From: Heterohyrax brucei
Taxonomy: Eukaryota > Chordata > Mammalia > Hyracoidea > Procaviidae
Direction of reading: 5' to 3'
DNA: 64,000 nt
Assembly (NCBI GenBank): GCA_028571685.1
Contig: CM053162.1
Location: forward strand, 49,054,351 to 49,118,350
Shown: positions 1-11,269 of the stretch, in pieces
How positions within the stretch are numbered: the first letter of the stretch is position 1
How the letters are laid out: each line of letters starts with the position of its first letter
Program-made: the position numbers and the translations under genes
The notes under the pieces: generated by a model
Database searches by the model: none
The model's input: the letters and a program-made list of their open reading frames with translations, nothing else
Told to the model about the DNA's origin: nothing

Positions 1-1540
1 AGAAATATAGCTCATAGACTTCAAAACATATGAAAAATGTAAAACTTTATTACACACATTAATTTCTAACAAAGGACATCTCTAGCGTCAGCGTAACTGG
101 GATAAGCCAGATAACTGATGTATATATACGGATGTTTCTCCCAAATGGGTTTTATAAAGGCAAACAAACATATAAACAATTTCTTCTTTTATGTCTGACT
201 CTCTTTTATAAATTTTCACTTCCCAATATAGGCAATAGTTTTGAGGATTTCTCTCTGTGGGTACAATGATATATTCTGTTCAAGTTAGTCTGCTAATGCC
301 CTCCCCTTCACCTCATGTCTGATTTTATTGTTTCAAGCAGCTCAGGTGTAAACCATTTCAACGTATAGCAACGCAATGATATGAAAGTCTACAAATTACG
401 ATATGTTCATGGGTTTCTACCTTGAACCTTGCTCATTCCAACCTTGCAGAAATGTCACCGTATTCTTAGGTAGCTGTGGTTAGTGTGAGCCAGGCTTCCT
501 CTGTTGTCCTTACTCTTTTACTTCCTATATAAAAAGGTCTGAATTCTTGGCTCTCTGAGTACGAACAATTGTGGTTTGACTCATGTTGTCTTGGGGGTCA
601 TGGCTGGTTCGCTGGGGCACCACAATGCATGATATGATATGTGGCCAATGTAAAAGTAGAAAGGGCAGAGGGGACACTTACTTTGGACACCACGCCTAAT
701 AACTAGAAAAACAGTTTATTGAAGAAAAGAGAACAACTGAAATACGAGCCAAATAACATATCTTACACGGAGTAATCCAAACTGATATTTTAAACCATTG
801 AGTCAGATGCAGTCAATGAGATCTTTGGTCCTGAGTAAATATTGAAGAATTATCTGATGTAGGAAAATTGCTTCTTATATGTGTAAAATGAAGGGTTTTT
901 TTTGTGAGAGTGAAGGAGTGTGTGTATTTGGGGATTTGTGCAGGGTCAGACAGTATCTTTTAGATATTTCTCTCACGAGAAATACCACAAGCAAAAGGAA
1001 TAAAGAGTTTTCTTATGTTGGGATAATCTGTGATAATACAGAATTTTCCTGAAATAAATGGCATTGGTTGAGTCTGGCTATGAAACATGATGCTATGAAC
1101 ATGTAAACAATACTGTCTATAGTTTAGCTTGATGAGTAACTGATTTGACAACGTGGTGGTTTAATTTAGCAAAGCAGGTTATTTTGAAGAAAAACAACAC
1201 ATGCAGTAGTCAAAAGATTATTGGACAATCATATATATCCCTCCCCTTTATTCTCTCTTTACTTTCTCTTAGCATTAGTACTAAAAGGAGGAAATCTTCA
1301 AGACAATCAGCTTTAAATGGTTTTGAGAATTTGCTGAGTGAGATTTTAGGAAGATCAGATACTGGACTGGATGTCAGTACCCCAAAGTTGGCTAGCCAGA
1401 GAATCACAAATTTTAAGTTGGATGTCCCTCTTTTATGCTTTTATAGTTTACTCTGCAGTGCCTAGTCTTTACAATTGTCTTATACTGAAAAAGAAACATC
1501 ACAAAGAGATTGCTAAAGAAGTTATCATTTTCAATGTAAA
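1..1540. other. unique AT-rich non-coding DNA
   Basis: I see no repeat family, exon or RNA gene here. The open frames at 960-1465 are short, overlap on both strands and match nothing I recognise. A short T run lies near 898. This is best read as intergenic or intronic single-copy DNA. Confidence 0.5.
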
Positions 1541-1544
1541 ATAA

Positions 1545-1735
1545 AAAATTAATCTGAACATCCAAAATTTAGGGCATAGACTATAATCTAGAGTTGGAGT
1601 CCACCTAGAGATGCCTTGGAAGAAAGGCCTGGCAGTCTCCTTCTGAAAAATACGCCATTGAGACTTAAGGAGTACAGCCAGCTCTGACACACCAGGATCT
1701 CCTTGATCCAGAGTTCGCTTGACAACCACTGGTAG
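1545..1735 (+). mobile_element. AfroSINE, long form, diverged
   Basis: The stretch 'GAGTCCACCTAGAG' followed by 'AAAGGCCTGGCAGTCTCCTTCTGAAAA' in pieces is the box-B region and long-form middle of AfroSINE in sense orientation. The tRNA-like head is poorly preserved and the tail has no clear A-rich run, so the copy is old. The 76-codon minus-strand frame across it is a by-product. Confidence 0.6.
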
Positions 1736-2590
1736 AGAAATGACTTCATTTATTCATGCAGTTATCAGAGTTGAAAAATTGAGTAGATTTGGGAAAAAGA
1801 CATAAATCATTGAAATTATTTTTGAGGCTGCATTGACTACTCCAGTTTGGGAAAGGAGCAAAGCCACATATATCTCCTCTCAGGATCTAAGGTTGTCTTT
1901 CATTTGAAATGAAGATGAAAGATGAAACTACAGTCTTTGGTTTTTGGGTAACTGGGAAGCAAGATAAATACCATTAACTTTAACCACAGAGCTATCTCAG
2001 AGATTCTTTCCAGAGAGGGTTGCAGCTTGCCAAATGCTACAGGAAGATTGTTACCTTTCTGAAGAATAATAAGTCAGTTTTTCTTTTTAAGTCTGATGAA
2101 GAGTTGGTGTACTTCTCAGGTAAGAAATAGAAGAACAACAAAAAAAGATGAAATATGTTTTTAGCTCTGAACTATTAAAGTTCTGAAAGACATTTAATGG
2201 AGAGGTTTTGTAATTCCATCTGCTGGAGCTCTAGCCAAAGTCAAGTGCTACAACACACAGTAACCCTCGAGTTCCAATCTCCATAAATGGAGTATAAACC
2301 TCAGTTTCTAACATCTTGGTTTCACTTTGTTGGGGGGAAAAATCCATCTCCCCAAAGCAGTAAACAAAGTGAGTCTTGGAGTTTGCAGACTCCCCTCTCT
2401 TATAAAGTATACTTAAAAACAAATAAACAAACAAAACAGGTACTAAAATTCAATACGGGAATAAAATTTCAATTCAGAACAATTTTGGAGTCCCTCAAGA
2501 CTTATCTGATTTCAGAGTAGAGTTCTGATGTGCTTCCTGGCTCCTTGATTTCCCAGAAAGACAGTATCCTTTAATAATTGCTTTAATTTG
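1736..2590. other. unique non-coding DNA
   Basis: No recognisable repeat or gene signature. Short open frames at 2231-2520 overlap on opposite strands and are not supported as coding. Confidence 0.45.
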
Positions 2591-2596
2591 GTCGCC

Positions 2597-2802
2597 ACCT
2601 AGAATCTCCGAGTGGTGTGAATGGTTAACTTCTTAGGCTATTAGCTGAAAGGTTGGTAGTTTGAGTCCACCCAGAGGTGCTTCAGAGGCCTTTGCTCAAC
2701 TTCTGAAAGGTCACAGCTATTGAAAACCCTCTGTTGTACAGTTCTACTCTGATACTCCTGGGGTCCCCACGAGTGGGAATTGACCTGATGGAAACTGGTT
2801 TG
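2597..2802 (+). mobile_element. AfroSINE, long form
   Basis: The head 'GAATGGTTAACTTC', box-B-like 'GGTAGTTTGAGTCCACCC', the long-form middle 'CTTCTGAAAGGTCACAG' and the 3' body 'CAGTTCTACTCTGATACTCC' occur in order. It is followed almost directly by another AfroSINE in the same orientation. Confidence 0.8.
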
Positions 2803-2827
2803 ATTTGCCACTACTGTGATAGACCCA

Positions 2828-2996
2828 GAAACTCTGGTGGCACAGTGGTTAAGTACTATGGCTACCAGCCAGAAGGTCAGATGTTCAAATCCACCAGATG
2901 CTCCTTGGAAACTGTATGGGTCAGTTCTACTCTGCCTATAGGGTCTGTATGAGTTAGAATCAAATTGACAGCAGCGGATTTAACTTTTGGTTTGGT
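2828..2996 (+). mobile_element. AfroSINE, short form
   Basis: Complete order from 'AACTCTGGTGGCACAGTGG' through 'TTCAAATCCACCAGATGC' and 'GGTCAGTTCTACTCTGCC' to the tail 'TTTTGGTTTGG'. It lies 25 bp downstream of a long-form copy in the same orientation. Confidence 0.88.
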
Positions 2997-3862
2997 CACA
3001 GACTCTTTTACATTGATTGATCCAGGGTACTGCCTACTCCTAAACTTCCTATGCACCACAATCTCATTAGTACACAACGTGGGCAGTCTATCATCTTTGT
3101 TTGAGTCTAAAAAGTTAAAGAAAGTTCTAAAAAATAGTCTGCTCATGATTTGGGGTGGGGATTGACAAAAAACCAATACCTGTCTCTATCTCTGTATCTG
3201 CATAGTCAGGGGAGCAAGATGTGAGATTTTCAGTCTACATTGTCCTAAAAAATAGACTAAAATTATTGTTAATGGGTACAGTGGCCATATGTGCACATTT
3301 CCCATGTGACTGCCATTTCCTTTAATGGGTGGCATTTGTTAAGCATGAGCATTACTTGTCCTGATATTACAGACAATGTGAGCAAGCAGGCATTGAGTGT
3401 ACTAATGCTTATTAAATAATACCCACTTTAAATATTCCATACTTTTTTCCACATAAATAAATTCATACATCCAAAAAGTATCCCTTGTCAGATCATGTGA
3501 CACACCTTTTTCTGATTTTGTAAGAATAGTCATTGTACTGGAGGAACATGTCTTCAAGAATCTTATAATCTGATTCTTACAGTTATTGGTTATTGACTCA
3601 ATGTGGAATTTAACAACTCCCTGGAAAATTACCTGCAAATAGCTACTGGAATCATGAACATCCCAGGAGGAGGTAATAAGGTAAAGAGGAAAGGATATAT
3701 CCAAATACAAAAGATAGAAATATGTGGCATTCCTAAGTAAGCCACTTTTACTTTTAACAGAAAACTGAAAAGGTGAAAAGAGTTTGGGATTACCTTGGCT
3801 ACAGACAGGTGGAGAAGTAAGGTAAGGTGCACAATTGTTGGGTCCTTAAGAAAGCCCTGAGA
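2997..3862. other. unique non-coding DNA
   Basis: AT-rich sequence without a recognised element. The minus-strand frame at 3402-3710 (102 codons) has no family resemblance that I can name and is treated as chance. Confidence 0.45.
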
Positions 3863-3864
3863 AG

Positions 3865-3990
3865 GAAACCCTGGTGCCTGAATGGTTAGGTGCTATAGCT
3901 GCCACAAAGAAGGTTGGCACTTGGAAACTCTAGGGGCAGTTCCACTCTGTAGGGTCAGAATTGACTAGGCAACGGTGAGCTTTGATTTTG
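3865..3990 (+). mobile_element. AfroSINE, internally deleted
   Basis: Starts with 'GGAAACCCTGGTGCCTGAATGG' in pieces and ends 'GGGTCAGAATTGACTAGGC'. The central box-B segment between 'AGAAGGTTGGCA' and 'CTTGGAAACTC' is largely missing, leaving about 125 bp instead of about 165. Confidence 0.78.
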
Positions 3991-4483
3991 AGAAGGAAAA
4001 GCCCCTTGTAGGAGTTCTTCCTAGAAAAATTATTCATAGCAAGAGGGGAAGACGAATGTTTAGTGTTGTTGGCCTGGAGCCTAAAAATCTATTCCTTGCG
4101 TTTACACTCCTTTTTTTTCTCTGTTGGCTAGTCTTCAAACACTACCAAAGAATGGAGGGATAGAGGTCTTCCTTAACTATAGCCTCTCCAAAGCCGATTT
4201 TTATATTTGTCTTTTCTGCAGGGTGTTGAATTCTCATAGAACACTCTGAAGCTTTATTTCCAAAGTCCATATAATCTGTGGTCCCTACCAATTCTGATTC
4301 AGGACATTCTTGGTTTGTTTTGAAGACTGAGAAAAGTATTATATAGTCTCTTGGAAGACTACAAAGGGAGGATTTTGTTCTCCTTTGGTTTAGGAAAATC
4401 TTCAGATTTTGGAAAATTAAATAACTATGCTCCAGTGTGTTGCAGACAAAGCTAGCTCTCTGTTGGCATTAAAGACACATTAA
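3991..4483. other. unique non-coding DNA
   Basis: Nothing recognised. A T-rich stretch near 4110 encodes a run of hydrophobic codons in one frame (3975-4163), which is a composition effect rather than a supported membrane protein. Confidence 0.45.
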
Positions 4484-4642
4484 AAAAAAAAAAATCCAGT
4501 GCCGTTGATTCCAACTCATAGTGACCCTATAGACAGAGTAGAACTGCCCCATAGAGTTTCCAAGGTGCATCTAGCAGATTTGATCTGCCAGCCTTTTCAT
4601 TAGCAGATGTAGCACTTAACCACTATGCTACCAGGGTTTCCT
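4484..4642 (-). mobile_element. AfroSINE, short form, antisense
   Basis: The plus strand reads the A-run then 'TTGATTCCAACTCATAGTG', 'AGAGTAGAACTGCCCC' and finally 'GCACTTAACCACTATGC', which is the reverse complement of a full short AfroSINE. The A-run at 4482-4494 on the plus strand sits on the wrong side to be its own poly-A and may belong to the target. Confidence 0.88.
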
Positions 4643-4763
4643 AAAGACACACAGGGAAAAATTTAAAAAGACACATAAGGAAAATTTTTAAAAAAGAAAT
4701 TCTCTTCTTAATGGACTCTGTGGTTAGGTGTTCCCTGCAGCAAATTACCCTATCTTCATTTTG

Positions 4764-4955
4764 GAGGCCTGGTGCACAGTGGTTAAACCCTCCATTGTTT
4801 ACCAAAAGGTCATTACCCATCAGTCATCCTGGGTGAGAAAGATGTGACAATCTGCTTCTATAAAAGATTTATAGCCTTAGAAACCCTGTGGGGCACTCTG
4901 TCTCACAGGGTCACTAGGAGTTGGACTTGACAGAAATGGGTTTGGTTTTTGTTTG
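4764..4955 (+). mobile_element. AfroSINE, long form
   Basis: Head 'GGCCTGGTGCACAGTGG', middle 'GACAATCTGCTTCTATAAA', 3' body 'GAAACCCTGTGGGGCACTC' and tail 'GGGTTTGGTTTTTG'. The region between head and middle is rearranged relative to other long copies. Confidence 0.82.
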
Positions 4956-5274
4956 TGTTTTAATTTTACAATGACCATAAAAGGAAAAAAATATGTATGA
5001 AGGAGTTTCAGCCTCACTTTGAATGTTTTGGCTTTGTCAGTTTATGTCACAACATTAACACAAGGTGGGAAGGTTATAAGCAATTCATATTATTCTTCTG
5101 TGTTTCTCCCAGAGGGGAAACACCCACCGTTAACACCTAACTATTAAAGCTCAGAATAAAAAGAAAAAAAAAAAAGTGAGTTTGGAAATGTACAGAAAAA
5201 TTTCCCTAAGTGTCACTGTGTACCTGAGGAGGGGATATTGCATGGAGGTGTGTCACTGGCGTTAGTTCAGCATC

Positions 5275-5468
5275 CAGAAAAACACAAGTTGTGTCGAGTC
5301 AATCCCAACTTATGGAGACCCAAGTGTGTCAGAGTAGAACTGTGCTCCCTAGGCCTTTGGATGGCTAAAATTTTGGAAGTAGACCTTTCTTCTGAGGTGA
5401 CTTTGGGTGGACTTGAATCTCCAAACTTTGAGTTAGCAGCTAACTGTTTACGCTACCTGGGGACTCCA
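5275..5468 (-). mobile_element. AfroSINE, long 'GTGTCAGAG' form, antisense
   Basis: Reads 'GTCGAGTCAATCCCAACTT', 'GTGTGTCAGAGTAGAACTG', 'GGAAGTAGACCTTTCTTC' and 'GGGTGGACTTGAATCTCC', then ends in the tRNA-like head. The same long variant recurs at 25.4, 45.0, 53.0 and 53.7 kb, so it is a distinct subfamily. Confidence 0.82.
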
Positions 5469-5481
5469 GTTCAGTGGCTAA

Positions 5482-5642
5482 AAACAAGAAAAACCAGCCA
5501 CAGTCTAGTCGATTCTACTCATGGTGACACTATAGGTCACAGTAGAACTGCCACATAGAGTTTCTAAGGAGTACCTGGTGGATTTGAACCGCCTAGCTTT
5601 TGGTTAGCAGACGTAGCACTCTACTGCTACTCCACCAAGTTT
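5482..5642 (-). mobile_element. AfroSINE, short form, antisense
   Basis: Full-length antisense copy running from 'TAGTCGATTCTACTCATGG' to 'CTACTCCACCAAGTTTC'. It abuts the preceding antisense copy with only about 13 bp between, a head-to-tail pair. Confidence 0.87.
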
Positions 5643-5645
5643 CAG

Positions 5646-6215
5646 CAGTAGGCACACCTAATTGCTAATTAGGTAAAAAGTACCAGCCAATGCTGTGTGA
5701 ATCTGAGTATGCAACCCTCTTAGAGGCCCTGTAAACTTTGGGTGACACTTCTGGCAGCACTTTCTTTTTTTGTTTGTTTTTTTCTTTTCCTCATTTGCTC
5801 ATTCTTTGTGGACCAAATATCATCCACCTAGCAATTGAGCTGGCTAGTAGTTACTCAAGCTCCCGGAAGAATCTTTCCGCTTCCACTTCTAAACATCAAG
5901 CGAGGCTGAGCAAGGCCATGTGTTGATGCTGTCCAGGATCTAGGGACATTTGTAAAATGCTTTTAAATGAAAGAATAGTGTCCCTGCTAACATGCTAAAT
6001 CCTGCCTGTAATCCACAGAATTACAAGGACACAAAGAAGCTCCAGCATCCCCTAATATAGCTGCAATAAAGATAGGATGATAGCCCTCTAAGTAAACATA
6101 AAATAATTGTACACAGAGGCTTATGCAAAAAAGGCTTTGTTCCTAAATGCTAGAAAGGCAGTCACCCTGAAACACTGGGGCAAATTAGCATGCAGCCAGC
6201 CCAGGGCTCTTAGTA
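5646..6215. other. unique non-coding DNA
   Basis: No recognised repeat or coding signature before the microsatellite that follows. Confidence 0.45.
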
Positions 6216-6218
6216 GCC

Positions 6219-6257
6219 TGTGTGTGTGTGTGTGTGTGTGCATGCACGCACACACAT

Positions 6258-6325
<68 letters not shown>
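6219..6325. repeat. compound (TG)n-(CT)n-(CA)n microsatellite
   Basis: A (TG)11 run at 6219-6240, a short mixed GCATGCACGC segment, (CT)n at about 6258-6277 and (CA)n from 6276 to 6325. The TG and CA arms are reverse complements of each other around a polypyrimidine block. Confidence 0.97.
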
Positions 6326-6328
<3 letters not shown>

Positions 6329-6329
6329 C

Positions 6330-7228
6330 ACGGTGATGAATATTTGCTGCTTGCCGGGAGGTCAACAGTAAGAATCTTTCTTGGGAAGGCAGCATGTCAG
6401 ATTTCAGACACTTTGCCTACAAATGGGCTTTCTCTGCTCAACGGAGGGTGCTTTCTAGGACAAACAATAAAGTCCATTTACATGAAAAGATGCCGCTTTC
6501 AATGACGTGATTAATTTCAGAAATACCTGGCATCTGAATGAAGCTGAGACTTCAAGAAATGACTGATGATAAGAAAAGCTAATTAGGCAAATGTCAAAAG
6601 TCCATGTTTTGCTTGGTGACTGAGGGGTGGCTTGTCTGGGTTATCATATATTAGTTCCAAATGCCAAGGGAAGGCCTTCCTGGAAAGTTGGGGATGACCA
6701 TCTCACGGTTAACTATAAGCTCTCTTTAGCTCACCTTTCTGCATTTTTTTCACCCTTCGTGACCATTCAGGCAGCAACACGCTTACCTTCAATGACAATT
6801 CCAGACAACGTTGACCTTGTTTTTCACGAGGCCTGAAAAACATAAATTTATTTTGCTTTCCATGTCATTTGTTCAAAAGTGACCTCTCAGGTCTGAGCCC
6901 TTTCAGGATTCTCATTGACTTCTCCTCCCCTCCAGAAAAAGAAAAACAAAAAGGAAAAAAAAAGACAAATACCGTTTAATACTCTACAGAAAGGACTTGG
7001 AAGACAAAGGCTGAAGTACGAGGTAATGCAAATCCACTCACTCTTTCTGCATGGTTTTTGAGCTTTCTCTCTCTCTCTCTCTCTTTTTTTAGATGTTAGT
7101 TATTCCATTGGTAAGTTGGAGGATATCAAGGAGTTTAAAGATTAGGTACCTCCACAGAATCTAACTGATGGAAAGCAAGGCTCTCCCAGTAGACCGAGGG
7201 AATATTTCTCCAGTAAAACTTGCTAGAA
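6330..7228. other. unique non-coding DNA with a CT microsatellite
   Basis: No repeat family is recognised apart from a (CT)n run at about 7065-7084 followed by T7. I see no coding evidence. Confidence 0.45.
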
Positions 7229-7232
7229 TAGA

Positions 7233-7385
7233 AGGAGCTCCAGCGGCACAGGGATTATGTACTCAGCTGCTAACCAAAAGGTTGGTAGTTTGAATCCACC
7301 AGTTGTTCCTTTGAAACCCTGTGGGGCAATTCTACTCTGTCCTATAGCACTGCTATGAGTTGGGATCAAATCAATGACATCATTC
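7233..7385 (+). mobile_element. AfroSINE, short form
   Basis: Head 'GGAGCTCCAGCGGCACAGGG', body 'GCTAACCAAAAGGTTGGTAG' and 'GGGGCAATTCTACTCTGTCC'. The 3' end is diverged and lacks a clear tail. Confidence 0.87.
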
Positions 7386-7619
7386 AGTCAGCAGGGGTAA
7401 GAATGAAGAGGAGTCTTTCTTTACTTTTTACATGTCACAGCACATTTTAATTCCTCCAAAAAATATTAACTGTAGACTACATGCTTGTAGGTATACTGTC
7501 ATCCATGTCGCCATGTCGGCACTTAGCTTGGCTTTATGAGTGTATTTTATCTTCATTCTATTCCTTCTTCTCTCTGAGCCTGACTGGTGTCTAGAAGAGA
7601 AAAGCATCTCCCTCCATAA

Positions 7620-8482
7620 GTTCTGGCAATTAAGTTCATGAACTATTCCTGGAAAAAGTGCTACATACCTTGTTGCTGAATATCACTGCAATCACCTTTG
7701 AGTCACTCCCTTTCAAATCTATATACCGATGCCAGTGCCTGGTCCACCTGTCAAAGCAATTTTGTAACTTTCTGGAATGACCATCAGAACTGTCATCATA
7801 TTGCCCTTGATGTCTTGAATGCTATCTAAATGTCTTACTTTATCTTCTGGTAAAGAAAAAAGTCACTGGGGGCCAGATCAAGTAAGTAGGGAGAGTGTTC
7901 CAATATATTTATTTGTTTACCAGCTAAAAACTCCCTCACATCTGCTCCATTGTTGTGATACAAGAGCCATGAGTTGTTGGTAAAAAGTTCAGATTGTTTT
8001 TATCTTTTTCATGTAGACTGTTCAGCACTTGCAAATAGTAAACTTGGTTAACTGTCCAGTTGGTACAGTTTTTGCAATGCTTTTATCAGTTGTGTTCAGT
8101 ACTGGCCACCCTGACTCCTCCTCATCAGTAACACTTTCTCTCCCCTCAGAAAAACGTTTAATACATTTGTACACTGCCATTTTTTCACGGCATTATCCCT
8201 ATAAACTTGGACTAAAATGTCCACGATTCCACTTGCACTCTTGACAAATTTAACAAGAAATTTAACATTTGTTCATTGTTCTAACTCAAGTTCCAGTGTT
8301 CTCGCAATAGCACACAAAAACATGCAACAACAATAATGAACACCACTCAGACACCACCACATGTTGACATTAACATAGCTATGAGACAGTGATATACAAA
8401 GGTTATGAAACTGCACCGAGTTGTTTGTACAGTGCTGCCAATGTAAGTGCACAGTGGCAAGTTGTGAACATAATTGTCAAAC
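7620..8482 (-). mobile_element. mariner transposon, internally deleted
   Basis: The ends form terminal inverted repeats: 7622 onwards 'TCTGGCAATTAAGTTCATG' and, reverse-complemented from about 8482, 'TTTGACAATTATGTTCAC'. On the minus strand 7690-7960 encodes the C-terminal third of a mariner transposase, recognisable by residues like LEHSPYLLDLAPSDFF, the motif around the third catalytic aspartate of the DD34D triad. The preceding 'YHDN' motif reads YHNN, so the second aspartate is lost. The copy is about 860 bp against roughly 1.3 kb for an intact element, and the N-terminal helix-turn-helix and first catalytic region are missing. It is a dead deletion derivative. Family membership (irritans-like mammalian mariner) is from recognition, not a search. 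Confidence 0.85.
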
Positions 8483-8492
8483 CTCCTATGAG

Positions 8493-10295
8493 ATCATCTC
8501 CAGGCAATGAAACTCCTCCAGGAAGAGAAGAGATCACCCAGAGAAAGATTTTGGCTGGTGATTTAGGCCTGGGAATATTTAGGTTTATGTATGATACTAG
8601 TCAATGGTCATATGTACACTTTAACACAGCAACTAGAGGTATTGTCTTATTTCCTGAATCTGAACTCTTGCAGTCTTACCCCCAAGAAGGGTTTTACTAA
8701 GAGTCAGTATCCCCAGGTAGAAATGGTGAAGATACGTAGTACCATTTTGCTAGAAGCAAAGAACTTTGCTCAAAATGGGCTTGACTGACTTAACATCCCC
8801 TCAGTCTAGATAAAACCGCTGATCAAGCATCACAGCAGCCCCATGCCCAAGGAAACTCTTGTTGTATTTAGTGAAATACTCTATGCTAAGTATATTAAAT
8901 TAGGCACTGTAAGGTATTTACTAGTCTGTAACTTAAAACATGACATTGCGGGGGAGAGGGGACAAACCTGAATATCAGCCAACTTTACTCCTTTGGAAAA
9001 AAAATACATTAAAATCAATTCATAGCAAATACGTGAGATCTTTGACCATATCTGTTTTTAATAGTGAAATAAAGCTAGAAAGAATTGAAATTATCCACTG
9101 TGTGGAAATTTCTGCTTAAAATGAAACAGTTCTACCGTTTTCAGTGTATTTTTTCAAAGCTATTAACCCAGAAAAGTGAAGTGGTTTTAGTACCATTTTA
9201 ATAAATACTACATATAACTTGGCATGAGTTAATTTCCTTCAAGGTTTCAAAATCTGCTTTAGAAATTGTATTAGTTACTGGCACGTTGTACAAATGACAA
9301 AGTATTAACAATAAAAACAAGCAAAATGATCCCCTACTGTTTATAATTCATTTATATGACATAGAGTAAACATATTTACTGAAGTATGCCATTTCTCTGG
9401 TTTTGAGTGTTTGCTACTGTTTAAACTGCTAGACAACTAAACAATCTTAAAATAGAACGATTTTTTTGGCTTGGGAACTAGAGAATGTCATGGATAGGAT
9501 GGGGTCTTGCAATCCAAATACATTAAGCTTGTGTTGTCCTGTTTGCTTTTAATTATCCATAAATCCTGAGATGCTTAACATTTTGCATTTAAATATTGTC
9601 TTGATATAAAGCTTTTCTCCTGTTTATGCATAATTTCATCTAGAAATTACTATCTCCCACTTATAATGCATCAAAAACTAGAAACATTTTCCTTCCCTAA
9701 TGATGTAGGAATTAGTGTAATTTTCAAGCACTCAAGGATATAATTATTTATTAACTAGAACTATCTGATCAAGGTGTGTGGAAAGTTGGAATAAAGAACT
9801 TCCTCAAAGTTATAAATAGATGGCTATGTTAAACGTTACTTAAAAAGTAATAATTAGGCTACATGGACATTTCACATTATAGAAGAATGTGCTCCTAGAA
9901 TCCTTTGGAAGTTTAACATGTATTTTTAAAATAGTACAGTGTACTTGAAGATAATTTACTTTATTCTCTGTTCAAGTTAATATGTATATTTGGCTTTGGT
10001 ATTGTTGCAAGTGAAAGAAACAAATGAGGTGTTAATTTAATAAATGTGTTACCAGTTTTGCTAAAATTGAATGCAATGTATATACGTCAATTGGATATAT
10101 ACACTGTTGTAATATATTTTATTGTTATTATGAAGTGTGCTTAGTTTTATAAATGCATCTGCTCATTGTGATGATTCTAGTGCTAGGCTTAAATAGACAT
10201 TATCATTTTTCTTATTTTGTTTATAAAACTGCAGTTTATATTTCTTGTGTGATTAATTATGCTTCTGGAAGGTTTTGTGATTAACTATCTTTCTC
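8493..10295. other. long AT-rich unique stretch
   Basis: About 1.8 kb with no AfroSINE, RTE or L1 signature that I can see, the longest clearly repeat-free run in the first 11 kb. Open frames at 8389-8788 are short and unlike known proteins. Confidence 0.45.
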
Positions 10296-10299
10296 TACG

Positions 10300-10375
10300 T
10301 ACATACACACACACAGAGACACACAGACACACACATATGTATGTATATATCACTCTCTCTGTCTCTCTCTATTTC
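10300..10375. repeat. degenerate (CA)n / (CT)n microsatellite
   Basis: Imperfect CA and CAGA units at about 10302-10336, a short TATG segment, and CT/CTGT units to about 10372. Confidence 0.9.
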
Positions 10376-10925
10376 ACTCAGTTATTTCACATACAAGTGG
10401 CAGGGCCCAAAAGGTATTCTGGGTTTATAGGACTGTTCTAATATATGGGATCCCTTTTGTGTTAAAGCTGCTAATCAGTAACTTTAAACAACTGAACAAA
10501 GAATTCTTGGAAGACACCATATCAGAGGTTAAGATAAAGCTGTTTATGTGGGAGGATATATAAAATAAAGAGGTGTTAAACCCAGCACAAATTGAGTGGC
10601 AGGAGGTTCCCACCAGCGCTAATTTTGTGTTTGTTTTGTCTCATTTAAAGTTAAGATGCTTGTGTTTTAACTGTGATGTGGAACATGCCACACATACAGA
10701 TGGACTGAAATGTGGCAATTTATGAGCTGCATTTGTCTGGTAAAGACGTCAGTGAGTAGTTTTATCAAGTAAGAACTATTCCTAAACACCACTTTTTATT
10801 TTTAATAGAAGAACATATGGAGACTTAGAAATATGTACACTTACTTTTATATATGATGGCTATACAAGACGTGGTACAGGTTCCATTATCTCCTAAGGAT
10901 GTGGAGTCAGCTTCTTAATGCTATT
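10376..10925. other. unique non-coding DNA
   Basis: Nothing recognised. Confidence 0.4.
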
Positions 10926-10929
10926 TTGA

Positions 10930-11105
10930 TACTCCTATCTAACTGATAATGTAATGGTTAAGTGTTACATCTTCTAACCAGAACATTGGATATTCAAATC
11001 CACTAGGAGCTCCTTGAAAACTCTGGAGCAGTTCTACTCTGTCCTGTAGGGTCACTATGAGTCACAATCAACTCAATGGTGCTGCTTGGATTTTTTTTTT
11101 TTAAA
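10930..11105 (+). mobile_element. AfroSINE, short form, old
   Basis: Body 'TTCAAATCCACTAGGAGC', 'GAGCAGTTCTACTCTGTCC' and 'ACTCAATGGTGCTGC', followed by T12. It ends just ahead of the 3' end of an RTE copy in the opposite orientation. Confidence 0.85.
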
Positions 11106-11269
11106 TCTAACAGGGCAATAATCTGCTAATGCTGTTGTTAGGTGTCATCCAATCTGTTCTGACTCTGCCCAGACCTACACCACCCTCACAGTCATTGCTA
11201 TGTTTGAGCCCATCTTTGTAGCCACTGTGTCAATCCACCTCAGCAAGGCTCTTCTCTTTTGATGACCCT

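Noticed and set aside
3975-4163. Short ORF with a hydrophobic stretch, possible small membrane protein
   Set aside because: Only 62 codons; the hydrophobic run comes from a T-rich tract, and the frame starts inside an AfroSINE tail.
2597-5642. Evenly spaced similar units that could suggest a repeat array of CRISPR type
   Set aside because: The units are diverged AfroSINEs in both orientations with irregular spacing, in a eukaryotic genome.
6107-6505. 132-codon frame with long Cys-Val and His-Thr runs
   Set aside because: Direct translation of the TG/CT/CA microsatellite.
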